A DNA stretch of 64,000 nucleotides from Photobacterium frigidiphilum (GCF_003025615.1 NZ_PYMJ01000008.1:1-64000), one strand, 5' to 3'. Shown: positions 17,664-25,975, counted from the first letter of the stretch. The notes: generated by a model from the sequence alone, not told the origin. Program-made: numbers and translations.

Positions 17664-18701
17664 ATGTCTAAAAAAATTGTTGTCGTCACTGGTATTTTGT
17701 TGGCCTTAATCATCGTCGGTTTTGCCTGGTGGCAGTCCGCTCCGAAAATGGAAGAAGGGCCGAAGACAACCGGCCTGCCGATGAAGGTTGCCCGTTATTA
17801 CTGGCCAGGGGAATTTTGGATAGAGATCGCCGATCAGAAGGGCTGGTTTGAAAAAGCTGGCCTCAACGTTGAGCTTGTCGATTCTAACCCCAACTATTGG
17901 GGATCCTTACTGGATACGGTTGATGGAAAAATAGACACAAATACATTCATCCTGTTTGACCTCATACAGTTTAACGCCGCAGGAGCCGATCTGGCCCTGG
18001 TCACCAACTGCGACTACTCTGCCGGCATCGATGCCATTGTAGCTAAGCCTGGTATAGCAACCATAGCGGATTTGAAAGGGAAAACCATCGGCGTTGATAC
18101 CGGGACCTATCTGGAATACATACTGGATGTGGTACTAAGACAGCATGGGTTAAAGCCCGGTGATGTAACTAAAGTAAAGATCGCTGGCGAGAAAGCGGCA
18201 GAGGAATTCGGGAAAGGCAAGCTAGATGCTATTGTCACATGGGAGCCTGTTGTATCTGAGGCGATAGCACAGAGTAATGGCCGAAAGCTCTTTGATACCT
18301 CAGAAATCCCCGGCTTATCTCCTGCTGTTAATGTTTTCCATCGCAGTTTTATTGAAGAAAGGCCCGGAGATGTTCAGGCCTATGTCAACGTGTGGCACAA
18401 AACGACATTGTTTATCAAGGAAAATCCGGATGAGGCGTTTGGCCTCATCGCCGAGATCTACGATGTCACTCCTGATGAGGCACAGGCGTTCGCGAGCTTA
18501 TCCCGAATACTGGATCTCCGGGAAAACCTTACCTCCTTCTCTTACGGCGCGGGGTTTGAGTCGCTGCACGGCGCAGCTCGGCAGGTAAATAACTTCCTGA
18601 TAGATCAAAGCACAATAAACAAGCCGCTGGACAGCACGGAATTTATTGATGCTAGCTTCATCCGAGCCCTCAACCATTCCTTGCAGCAGGAAGCGCTGTG
18701 A
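17664..18701 (+). CDS. NMT1/THI5-like (SsuA/TauA-type) periplasmic substrate-binding protein
   Basis: A 345-residue binding protein. An N-terminal hydrophobic segment (about 5-24) acts as signal or anchor, with no lipobox. The fold signature of nitrate/sulfonate/thiamine-precursor binding proteins is present: KVARYYWPGEFWIEIADQKG, FEKAGLNVELVD, ADLKGKTIGVDTGTYLEY and DAIVTWEPVVSEA. No transporter permease or ATPase lies nearby. Instead it overlaps the next gene by 4 bases (GTGA), which encodes a histidine kinase. I infer that it delivers ligand information to that kinase rather than to a transporter. The codon use looks more GC-rich than that of the neighbours, which suggests acquisition. Confidence 0.85.
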   Translation: MSKKIVVVTGILLALIIVGFAWWQSAPKMEEGPKTTGLPMKVARYYWPGEFWIEIADQKGWFEKAGLNVELVDSNPNYWGSLLDTVDGKIDTNTFILFDLIQFNAAGADLALVTNCDYSAGIDAIVAKPGIATIADLKGKTIGVDTGTYLEYILDVVLRQHGLKPGDVTKVKIAGEKAAEEFGKGKLDAIVTWEPVVSEAIAQSNGRKLFDTSEIPGLSPAVNVFHRSFIEERPGDVQAYVNVWHKTTLFIKENPDEAFGLIAEIYDVTPDEAQAFASLSRILDLRENLTSFSYGAGFESLHGAARQVNNFLIDQSTINKPLDSTEFIDASFIRALNHSLQQEAL

Positions 18702-20995
18702 AATTTGCATCCAAGATCACGCTATCCATTGTAATGATGTCGCTTATTGCCGTGCCGATACTGGTATTTGGCACTTTTTATTCCGCCAGAATGGTACTTC
18801 AGAAAAACATTACCAATAATTATCAGAATATTGCTCAGCATCAAATGCTGAGCATTGACCGTGCCCTCTATATCGCCTACCGGGATATCCAGATGATCGC
18901 CGAAGACGAAATGTTGCAAGAGTTTCTGGCTCCTCGGAAAGAGGCAAAAGGAATAATCCCAGACTCGATCTTTAAAAAGTGGGACGAACGTACCTTCTTA
19001 ACAGGTCCATGGGATCTGCTAACATTGATTGACGGAGAAGGATTAATCCTCATGTCGACAGATAAAGGGAGTGTTGGGAAATTTATAGAGGAATATCCGG
19101 CAAGCAACACCGCCTATCACAATGCCATCAAAGGCAAAACGCACTATTCCGACTTGGTTCGACCTGGGAAAACCAGCCGGCCCACGGTCATATTTGCTGC
19201 GCCGATTAGACACAATAGGGGGAAGAACTCTATTGAGGGTGTGGTTATCGGTCATTTTGCCTGGCCTGTGATCATGCAGACGTTGGATGAAATAGCCCCG
19301 CCGGCTATTGCGCATCTTTTCAGCAGCGAGGGGATGACCTTATCCGGACCGAGAGCCTACGCTGACCAGATCTTGCAACCCAGTCACGTCAATCACGAAC
19401 TGATAAAAAAGGTACTTGAAAATAATGTTGCAGGAAACGTTATTCTTGAGAAAGGGTCGCATGAAGAGCTAGGCACTGTGCTGGCCGTTTACTCCTTGCA
19501 GAACGGTCTTTTCGGTTATAAGGGAAGCGGCTGGGGGCTGTTGCTGGAGGTCCCGCTTGAAAAGGCGCTGGCGCCCGTTAACCTGCTGGCAAGAAATGTC
19601 GCCGCTCTCGCTGTGATTGTAATGATGGTTCTGATAATAGGTCTCTATTTCGTCGGCAGATTACTTGCCCGACCGGTGGAGATACTGACTGAAATGGTAG
19701 AGGAGGTTTCGCACGGCAATCTGGCTATAAAGGCCGAAATAACCACAAAAGATGAAGTCGGAGAGCTGGCCGATTCATTCAACAGGATGACCGAAGCACT
19801 ACAGAAGACGACAGTGTCGAGAAATTATGTTGACAATATCCTGAATACGATGCCTGGATCACTCATTGTTATAAACCCTGATGCATTTATTGTGTCGGTG
19901 AATCAGGCCACCCTCGATCTGTTGGGCTATGAGGAAAAAGAGCTGATTGGTCAGCCGCTTGGTATCATTTTAGAAGAAGAATCCATTTTTCAGAAAAACA
20001 GCCTTGATGCCTTAATACAGCAAGTTTTTATTACCAACGTTGAGAAATCCTATATTGGCAATGGTGGCAACAGGATACCGGTGCTGTTCTCCGGTTCGGT
20101 GATGTACGATGGTGAAGGTAAGGTTCAGGACATTATTTGCGTTGCAACGGATATCAGAGAACGCAGGGAATATGAAGAAAAATTACACAGATATAACAGT
20201 GAGTTAGCATCAAGTAATCGGGCGTTAAAAATTGCTCAAGAGCAGTTGGTCCACTCGGCAAAAATGGCTTCAATCGGTCAAATCACCGCTGGCCTCGCGC
20301 ATGAAATTAATCAGCCTCTTGGTGCTATTCAGCTGAACGCGGAACTAATTCATACCATTACTTGTGAGGATGAGTATATACAGAAGGAAGACTTGACTCC
20401 GATTTACAATAAAATACACCGCCAAATAAACAGGATAAAACAAATAGTTCAACACCTGAGAATATTTAGTCGAGATGACAAACTGTTAGAATTTGAAGAA
20501 ACAGATGTTATCAGTTTAATTGATGACTCTCTGGTACTGTTTTCACAACGTTTCAGCTTGAATAAGATACAACTAATAAAAGAGTTCGGCTCCTATATAC
20601 CTAGGATTGATTGCAACAAGATCCATATTGAGCAAGTACTGACCAACTTATTAACGAATGCTGAGCATGCACTGGTCGATTCTGTGCAAAAAGTAATCAT
20701 ATTGCGAGTTTATGCAATAGAGGACTGTCTTGTTATCGAAGTTGAAGATACAGGCTACGGTATTGCCGAAGAAAACCTGAATAAAATATTTGATCCTTTT
20801 TTTACGACAAAAGAAGTTGGAGAGGGAACCGGACTTGGCATGTCAATCAGTTATGGCATTGTCCAATCCCATAAGGGCAATTTGGCAGTAAAAAGTGAAG
20901 TTGGTAAAGGAACCTCCTTTACGCTTTCGCTGCCAATTAAACAGAATCAGATAATAAAAACAGACGAACCAGCAAGCTTACAAGGAGTGAACTGA
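18698..20995 (+). CDS. Sensor histidine kinase (dCache-HAMP-PAS-HisKA-HATPase)
   Basis: A 765-residue membrane kinase starting with GTG. First membrane helix about 8-30, extracytoplasmic Cache-type sensor about 35-290, second helix about 300-325, HAMP about 325-378, PAS about 385-490. The phosphoacceptor H-box is LAHEINQPLG (His about 538), followed by the ATPase with NLLTNAEHAL, DTGYGIAEENL and GTGLGMSISYGIV. It overlaps the binding-protein gene by 4 bases and the response-regulator gene by 1 base (TGATG). The first two thirds appear richer in GC than the kinase core after about base 20200, as if the protein were a fusion of two sources. The ligand is unknown. Confidence 0.9.
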   Translation: MKFASKITLSIVMMSLIAVPILVFGTFYSARMVLQKNITNNYQNIAQHQMLSIDRALYIAYRDIQMIAEDEMLQEFLAPRKEAKGIIPDSIFKKWDERTFLTGPWDLLTLIDGEGLILMSTDKGSVGKFIEEYPASNTAYHNAIKGKTHYSDLVRPGKTSRPTVIFAAPIRHNRGKNSIEGVVIGHFAWPVIMQTLDEIAPPAIAHLFSSEGMTLSGPRAYADQILQPSHVNHELIKKVLENNVAGNVILEKGSHEELGTVLAVYSLQNGLFGYKGSGWGLLLEVPLEKALAPVNLLARNVAALAVIVMMVLIIGLYFVGRLLARPVEILTEMVEEVSHGNLAIKAEITTKDEVGELADSFNRMTEALQKTTVSRNYVDNILNTMPGSLIVINPDAFIVSVNQATLDLLGYEEKELIGQPLGIILEEESIFQKNSLDALIQQVFITNVEKSYIGNGGNRIPVLFSGSVMYDGEGKVQDIICVATDIRERREYEEKLHRYNSELASSNRALKIAQEQLVHSAKMASIGQITAGLAHEINQPLGAIQLNAELIHTITCEDEYIQKEDLTPIYNKIHRQINRIKQIVQHLRIFSRDDKLLEFEETDVISLIDDSLVLFSQRFSLNKIQLIKEFGSYIPRIDCNKIHIEQVLTNLLTNAEHALVDSVQKVIILRVYAIEDCLVIEVEDTGYGIAEENLNKIFDPFFTTKEVGEGTGLGMSISYGIVQSHKGNLAVKSEVGKGTSFTLSLPIKQNQIIKTDEPASLQGVN

Positions 20996-21387
20996 TGAAA
21001 GTGTTATTGATAGATGATGACCAAGATTTCAATGATGCAATATACCAGCACCTTATCAGAAAAGGTTTTGACGTCCACACCGCTTTCGACGGGATACAAG
21101 GCTTGCGAAAGTTTCAGTTAGTAAAACCGGATATCGTCATCACAGATATCATCATGCCAGATCAAGACGGTTTAGGGTTTCTAACCGCTATTCGAGACAG
21201 TGATAACAACTTACCGTGCAAAGTCATTGCTATTTCAGGTGGCGGTCGCGTTGCAGGAAAAACATATCTAGAAATTGCAAAATCATTTGGCGTTAATGCC
21301 ACCTTAAGCAAGCCATTTTCATTTAAAGAATTATACGATGTCTTAATTCAACTGGATCTTGTCAGTGACTCAGCAAAAAAAGTATAA
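20995..21387 (+). CDS. Single-domain response regulator (CheY-like)
   Basis: A 130-residue receiver domain without an output domain. The acidic pocket is IDDDQ (residues 6-10), the phosphoacceptor Asp51 lies in VITDIIMPDQDG, and the conserved lysine lies in LSKPFSF. Translationally coupled to the kinase, so it is the obvious partner. Lacking a DNA-binding domain, it must pass the signal by protein contact or a phosphorelay. The IS6 remnant starts one base after its stop codon, so a lost downstream output domain or gene is possible. Confidence 0.9.
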   Translation: MKVLLIDDDQDFNDAIYQHLIRKGFDVHTAFDGIQGLRKFQLVKPDIVITDIIMPDQDGLGFLTAIRDSDNNLPCKVIAISGGGRVAGKTYLEIAKSFGVNATLSKPFSFKELYDVLIQLDLVSDSAKKV

Positions 21388-21388
21388 G

Positions 21389-21560
21389 GTGCAAAAAATC
21401 TGACCTAAGCTCAGAATCCCACTATTACCACATAAGCGCCAAGAGTAAAAATGAATGATAGTGGAAACATTTTTGCTCCTGAAATCATCCTTTGGTGCTT
21501 ACGCTGGTATAGTTCTGCATCACTTAGCTATAACACATCTCCGAGATATGATAGCTGAGT
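21389..21560 (+). pseudogene. IS6-family element remnant: 5' end and transposase start
   Basis: Bases from 21389 align with the IS6 remnant at 37444 (GCAAAAAATC...GCTCAGAATCCCAC). The frame at 21451 encodes an N-terminal piece including APEIILWCLRWYSSA, the conserved start of IS6 transposases (family form: HFASEIILWCLRWYGS). Stops follow after about 35 residues. The element is truncated at both ends. Confidence 0.75.
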
Positions 21561-21987
21561 GAGGGATTTCCGTTTACCGAAAAAGCGTGCATCATTTTCA
21601 GACCAAAATTAGCGCCTTTCAATCCCTACTCTACACGCCACATCAACGCACAATGAACTACCTTATAAGAGACATGTCTATCTGGGAATAAAGTAGGACA
21701 GTTTAAAGTGGGATAAACAGCATCATGTTAAAACAATACTTCACCTTTTTTGAAATAATTAAACATTGCCAGATCACATAGATACATATAATTAATAATT
21801 CAGTGCTGTATGTGAAATTACTATTTAAGTGTCACATTTTCACCGTGACTTGAAGTTATTCTGATATAAAAATATCACTTAAACTCGTAAACAACTAAAA
21901 ATAAGTAAGTTTAAAATGTTTTTTTTAAAATGATGACTAATATAGATTAAGGAAAAGGACACGTTATAAAAAGAAGGAGGAATAAAA
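21561..21987. other. Non-coding remnant region
   Basis: No credible gene. It contains the second copy of the 50-bp dispersed repeat (21668-21718) next to TTATAAGAGACA, which resembles the Tn5-like end seen at 7021, followed by AT-rich leader DNA of the next gene. Confidence 0.4.
21668..21718. repeat. Dispersed 50-bp repeat, copy 2
   Basis: Begins AGAGACATGTCTATCTGGG and ends TTTAAAGTGGGATAAAC, in the same orientation as the copy at 7103-7152. Probably an insertion-sequence end. Confidence 0.7.
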
Positions 21988-22629
21988 ATGACTGACATAG
22001 TTATGGAAGCATTGAGAGCATTTCTAGTCGGGGGGGTGATTTTTTCTCTTCTTAAAGCACAGCACGTCAAAGGAATAAGCCAGATTAGCGGTTGGCGATA
22101 CATAGTAGCTGGATTTTGCTTGATCTTCTTCGGTACATTAATCGACATCACCGATAATTTCGACGAACTAAACCGATTCGTGATAATAGGCGATACCGAG
22201 GTTCAGGCATTTTTAGAAAAGGTCGTTGGTTATCTTCTGGGGTTCCTTCTACTCGCTATAGGAATTCGGAAGTGGTTACCAAAAATAATCGAACATGCTG
22301 AACTGGTTCAAGATAAACATAATCTTAAAGTGCAAGAAGAACGAGTTAAAGTGTTACGGGCCACAATGAGAACAGTACAGGATATTGTTAACAACTTTTT
22401 GAACAATTTACAGCTGTTTCAATTGGAAGCTGAAGAAAAAAATGCTCTGGAGCCTGAGTCATTAGTGCTGTTGGATTCCATAATCCAAGATACAGCAACT
22501 AAACTGAAAAAGCTGGGAGATCTCAAATCAACGCCTGAGAAACAGATAGCAGGCGGCGTCTGCATCGACTACGAGGCAGGCTCGCCCCAAGACAGTGACT
22601 TTGTTACAAAACATTCCCAGGCTAAATAG
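21988..22629 (+). CDS. Membrane protein with kinase-like dimerisation helices, function unknown
   Basis: A 213-residue protein. Two or three hydrophobic segments occupy roughly residues 8-22, 32-50 and 75-93. A long coiled region (about 100-165) follows, containing LRATMRTVQDIVNNFLNNLQ, which looks like the dimerisation helices of sensor kinases but has no phosphoacceptor histidine and no ATPase domain. The last 40 residues are polar. An AGGAGG site precedes the ATG. I do not recognise a named family. It may be a partner or decoy of two-component signalling, given the sensor operon 600 bases upstream. Confidence 0.6.
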   Translation: MTDIVMEALRAFLVGGVIFSLLKAQHVKGISQISGWRYIVAGFCLIFFGTLIDITDNFDELNRFVIIGDTEVQAFLEKVVGYLLGFLLLAIGIRKWLPKIIEHAELVQDKHNLKVQEERVKVLRATMRTVQDIVNNFLNNLQLFQLEAEEKNALEPESLVLLDSIIQDTATKLKKLGDLKSTPEKQIAGGVCIDYEAGSPQDSDFVTKHSQAK

Positions 22630-22674
22630 GTTTGCATCAATATATGAGCCCGTGAATCATTGTAGTGGAAGAGT

Positions 22675-22752
22675 GAATTTAATCTTGAAGCTGCTGAAGC
22701 GATGAATGTGGGTAAATCCACTATGGATAAATGGGTTCGCCAGCTAAACTAA
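22675..22752 (+). pseudogene. IS3-family OrfA remnant
   Basis: The frame reads EFNLEAAEAMNVGKSTMDKW, then VRQL. This joins the start of the IS3 OrfA helix-turn-helix (EFKLEA) directly to its recognition part (AEAMNVGKSTMDKWVRQL). The intervening residues of the intact protein have been lost, an internal deletion. No OrfB is present. Confidence 0.7.
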
Positions 22753-23054
22753 AAATCGTAAAAGTACAGGACAGTTTTGGATCTAGTAAGATTGCATTGC
22801 GCACAGATTCTGCACGTGAAAGTACCGGATAGGGACAAGAGCTAATTATTTAAGGGTAATATCGTGAGTTTGTTGGGGATTATTTTTAGGGGTATAGCGT
22901 AAGGGAAGATGGCTTAACTTGTTTTGAAAATAAATAGGATTGTGCCAGATACAACAAAGCCCCAACTTTCGTTAAGGCTTATCATTAAATGATGGTGCCC
23001 GAGCCGTCACTCCTTTCGGAAGAGGATTTTGAATCCTTGAGATGGCTCTGTTGC
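22753..23054. other. Non-coding remnant region with a dispersed repeat
   Basis: No credible gene. It includes repeat copy 22832-22879 and, at 23044-23056, GGCTCTGTTGCAA, identical to the first bases of the IS6 end at 37439. Both suggest decayed insertion sequences. Confidence 0.45.
22832..22879. repeat. Dispersed 48-bp repeat, copy 1
   Basis: Contains GAGCTAATTATTTAAGGG and ATATCGTGAGTTT. 43 of 48 bases match 25833-25880. No coding sense is apparent. Confidence 0.75.
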
Positions 23055-23092
23055 AATAAAAACAACAGGGATTCATCCCTGTCGTTTTTATT
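23055..23092. terminator. Terminator of the 476-residue secreted-protein gene
   Basis: An 18-bp stem with one mismatch (AATAAAAACAACAGGGAT / ATCCCTGTCGTTTTTATT) with A and T runs on either side. It lies 18 bases beyond the minus-strand stop and is strong in both directions. Confidence 0.85.
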
Positions 23093-23109
23093 ACTACCCG
23101 TACGCTAAC

Positions 23110-24540
23110 TTATTTTAAAATATCGTAAGGTTTAGCCCAACCAAGACGCTGGCTGAGATCTGTTTTAATTTTCAGATAACGTGGCGATGACTTCATTGCT
23201 TTCACATCATCTAAGGTAAGTAGCTCTTTTTCACCTTGAGGATGTTGCGTACGAACATGAATGATATCCTGCGCACTTTGACGCAAGGAACTAACCGCAA
23301 CTTTCTCGCCATTGCCATTGGTGAAGTGAGTGTAGATTCTTGGTACGAATCCCGGATCGACTGCTTTGCAGTTATTCATCGAAGGTACCCAACTACCTTT
23401 ACCGTCTTCAGTAAAGTAACCAGTAACAGGACGGCCTTTGGCAATATCTTCAATCATGCAGAAGGTTGGACTCTCACCGGTAATATTATAGGTGTTATTG
23501 AAAGCATGGCTTACCCAATCACCACCGCTAGCCTGATCGGTGCCTTTTTCAGGATCCCAAACGGTTTCATCAACCCATACCCAGCTGTCAAAAGGCCCTG
23601 TCATAGAAGTATCAATTACAAAATTTTGCGGGTCAGAGACAAAATAGGCTTTAGTGCTATTTTCCAGGGTATATTGGCTTACATAATCACGGTTAACCCA
23701 ATACACAGGACGATCAGTGTTTACGTTTCGGCCTCGATAGTTACCATCCATCACACCAAATGTATTGAATACCGTTTTCGCGACATGGTTGGCTGAATTA
23801 TCTGCCGCGGTATCCTCTGCATTATCAGTAATGAAATAAGGGGCATCGCTGTACAGCAAGCTCTCACCGCCGGTAATGATCCCCGAACGTGGGCCTGAAT
23901 ATTGATAGTTAGCAACATCATAAGTCGGTTGAGTGGAAGAATCCTTCAATACCGTTTGACTTTTGATCACGCGAACTGAGTTACCAATCCACCGGCCTTC
24001 AAATTTCAATACATAATCCAGAGTTAAGGTCTCTGTATTCGCCGCCTCATTGATATCGTAACTTTGAATGTCAAAGTGAGACTGGGTTGGATCGAAATCC
24101 CAGCGGCGGAAGAAGGTTACCTTCTTATCCTTTTGGCTTATCGCCATCGGTTTAGTGTCGTAGTTACTGCTGCAACCTTCATCCCTTTTCGCAATATAAG
24201 CCAGTTTCACACCTGACGCATCTGTTCGACAAACGTATTGGTCACGCAAGCCTTCGGGATTCACCTTTTGCACGATGCGCTTGAACTGATCCCCATTCAC
24301 ACCGCTGTTCTTAGCTTGGAAGTACCCTAATGCATCATTATATGCCACAAACTGAGCCTGAGGCTGGGCTGGTTTTGTAAGTGCATAGTCGAGCATGAAA
24401 TATTCAGCTTTGTTCTGCTGAATTTTATTTACGGTATAACCGACCAGCTCTTTTGCCTGGTAATAGCCCTGAAGGTGCGGCGCTGCTGAAACCTGGTTTG
24501 CAACAAACAATGACGCGGCACAAAGTAGTATTTTTTTCAT
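23110..24540 (-). CDS. Secreted protein of unknown function, 476 residues
   Basis: The signal peptide (about 1-19, ending VSA) is followed by a mature protein of about 457 residues without further membrane segments. It is rich in aromatic residues and mostly beta by appearance. Visible features are two cysteine pairs (YVCRTDASG with EGCSSN, and FCMIEDIAKGR with NNCKAVDPGF) and the stretch ESLLYSDAPYFITDN. I recognise no enzyme motif. The gene follows a small lipoprotein gene with a 9-base gap, so the two form an operon. A strong terminator follows. It is probably an extracellular or periplasmic protein, perhaps assembled with or anchored through the lipoprotein. Confidence 0.75.
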   Translation of the reverse strand: MKKILLCAASLFVANQVSAAPHLQGYYQAKELVGYTVNKIQQNKAEYFMLDYALTKPAQPQAQFVAYNDALGYFQAKNSGVNGDQFKRIVQKVNPEGLRDQYVCRTDASGVKLAYIAKRDEGCSSNYDTKPMAISQKDKKVTFFRRWDFDPTQSHFDIQSYDINEAANTETLTLDYVLKFEGRWIGNSVRVIKSQTVLKDSSTQPTYDVANYQYSGPRSGIITGGESLLYSDAPYFITDNAEDTAADNSANHVAKTVFNTFGVMDGNYRGRNVNTDRPVYWVNRDYVSQYTLENSTKAYFVSDPQNFVIDTSMTGPFDSWVWVDETVWDPEKGTDQASGGDWVSHAFNNTYNITGESPTFCMIEDIAKGRPVTGYFTEDGKGSWVPSMNNCKAVDPGFVPRIYTHFTNGNGEKVAVSSLRQSAQDIIHVRTQHPQGEKELLTLDDVKAMKSSPRYLKIKTDLSQRLGWAKPYDILK

Positions 24541-24549
24541 TGTGGCCCC

Positions 24550-24768
24550 CTACTTCTGAAAGTTTTCTGGTGTACTGAATGCAATGCCATCATTCGATGC
24601 ATACTTCACGTTCTGCAGCTCTTGCAGATCTGCCGCATCAACGCTGAGTTGCGTTTTAGAGGAGACGCGCTGGCTATAATTGTTTTGAGGTGAGCTCGAT
24701 GAGGAATCTCCCCCGCCGCAGCCAACCATTAACATAGATAAAAACACCACTGGAACTAATTTTTTCAT
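24550..24768 (-). CDS. Small lipoprotein, first gene of the secreted-protein operon
   Basis: A 72-residue lipoprotein: signal sequence MKKLVPVVFLSMLMVGCGGG with lipobox MVGC (cysteine at residue 17), then a glycine/serine linker (GGGDSSSSSPQNN) and about 40 polar residues. The serine-rich spacer is typical of surface-exposed tethered lipoproteins. Its stop lies 9 bases before the 476-residue secreted-protein gene. I do not recognise the family. Confidence 0.75.
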   Translation of the reverse strand: MKKLVPVVFLSMLMVGCGGGDSSSSSPQNNYSQRVSSKTQLSVDAADLQELQNVKYASNDGIAFSTPENFQK

Positions 24769-24968
24769 AGTAATTATATTGATTAATTCATTAACGACTA
24801 AAAGAATACCGTATTATTACACTTTGTTACAATTTAAAAAATAGCTTTCACATTGTTTCATAACATCCCTATTTGATATTGTTATAGATCTATTGCAGTC
24901 ATATAACCGTGACAGAGTTCAATCGCAAAATTATATGAATCTCCCAACCGTTTCAAAAGAGGCATCAA

Positions 24969-25664
24969 ATGATAGAAAAAGGCTACTACTTAAACAAAAA
25001 ACAAAAATTAATTAAACAGTTTAAAAAAACATCGCAGCGCTATAACGATATTTTGTCAGAACAATATGGCGCACAGTTTGCGCAGCAAATAATAGACGAT
25101 TCACGTACCTACTTTGACGAGTTGATACCTAACATACCTTTTTATGACGCGGCATCGTATCAAGGGATCATTTTATTAAATGCCCAAGTGATTGCCATAA
25201 TCAGAGCAATGGAAAAAAATGGTAAAACAGTTGAAGACACCGTCAGAGTGCAAGTTGAATTATTCAAGGAAGACTATGGCAAAATACCAAGTTGCGTAGG
25301 AAGAGTGTTCACTAGCAAAGTAGGCGGATTTTTTCTAAACAGGCTCGCACAACAAGTAACAAAAGAAGGCTGGTACACCGACTATATCAAGGGTGAAACA
25401 AATGATGATTTTGATGTGTCTATCGTGACAAAAAACTGCGGCGTAATTAGATACTTAGAATCTGAAAATATGCAGTATTATGCAAAGTACTGCAATTTCA
25501 GTGACTTTATTATGTTTCGTGAAATGAACATCGGGCTAACACAGCCTATGGAACCTAAAAATGGCAATTGCGTATTTTGTATGAAGTACAAAGGAAAAAG
25601 TAAAATACCAAACTCGCTAGAGATCATCTATACCAAAGAAATTAAAGAATATCTCACACACTAA
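24969..25664 (+). CDS. L-2-amino-thiazoline-4-carboxylate hydrolase-family protein
   Basis: A 231-residue soluble protein resembling the ATC hydrolase family (AtcB-type), which opens L-2-amino-thiazoline-4-carboxylate on the way to L-cysteine in Pseudomonas. The supporting part is the C-terminal half with YCNFSDFIMFREMNIGL and the GNCVFCMKYKG block, where this family has a conserved cysteine-containing end. No AtcC-type partner amidase lies nearby, so the real substrate is uncertain. It is divergent from the secreted-protein operon. Strongly AT-rich codon use. Confidence 0.65.
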   Translation: MIEKGYYLNKKQKLIKQFKKTSQRYNDILSEQYGAQFAQQIIDDSRTYFDELIPNIPFYDAASYQGIILLNAQVIAIIRAMEKNGKTVEDTVRVQVELFKEDYGKIPSCVGRVFTSKVGGFFLNRLAQQVTKEGWYTDYIKGETNDDFDVSIVTKNCGVIRYLESENMQYYAKYCNFSDFIMFREMNIGLTQPMEPKNGNCVFCMKYKGKSKIPNSLEIIYTKEIKEYLTH

Positions 25665-25832
25665 TTACATTTAAATAGGGGGGGAGTTTCGCAGATGTAT
25701 GAGCTCTCTATAACTCCTTTTACAGCAAGGCTTTCAGGCTACCATAAATTATGAAATTTAATTTTACTTAGACAAATAACCGCTCCCTAAGCCACACTAC
25801 AAACCGCATATCTGCACCCAAAGGATAGGTCT
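25665..25832. other. Non-coding spacer
   Basis: No gene seen. It carries the GGGGGGAG run near 25678 and a short GGATAG(GT) match to the sequence preceding the repeat at 22832. Confidence 0.3.
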
Positions 25833-25880
25833 GGGACACGAGCTAATTATTTAAGGGGGATATCGTGAGTTTATCGGGGA
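25833..25880. repeat. Dispersed 48-bp repeat, copy 2
   Basis: Matches 22832-22879 at 43 of 48 bases in the same orientation. It abuts the argF 3' fragment with one base between. Confidence 0.75.
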
Positions 25881-25881
25881 G

Positions 25882-25975
25882 GTTTTTGAATCTTCTTACA
25901 CTATTTGTTTCGATGAGGCAGAAAATAGAATGCACTCAATTAAAGCAATCATGGTTGCGATTAATTGCGGCTTTT
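25882..25975 (+). repeat. argF': Duplicate of the argF 3' end
   Basis: Bases 25882-25958 match argF bases 6750-6826 with one mismatch. The copy then jumps to the argF stop region (GCGATTAA) and to the terminator right arm (TTGCGGCTTTT). It is therefore a shortened copy of the last coding bases, stop and terminator. It is non-coding here. The copy and argF bracket a 19-kb accessory block. Confidence 0.9.
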
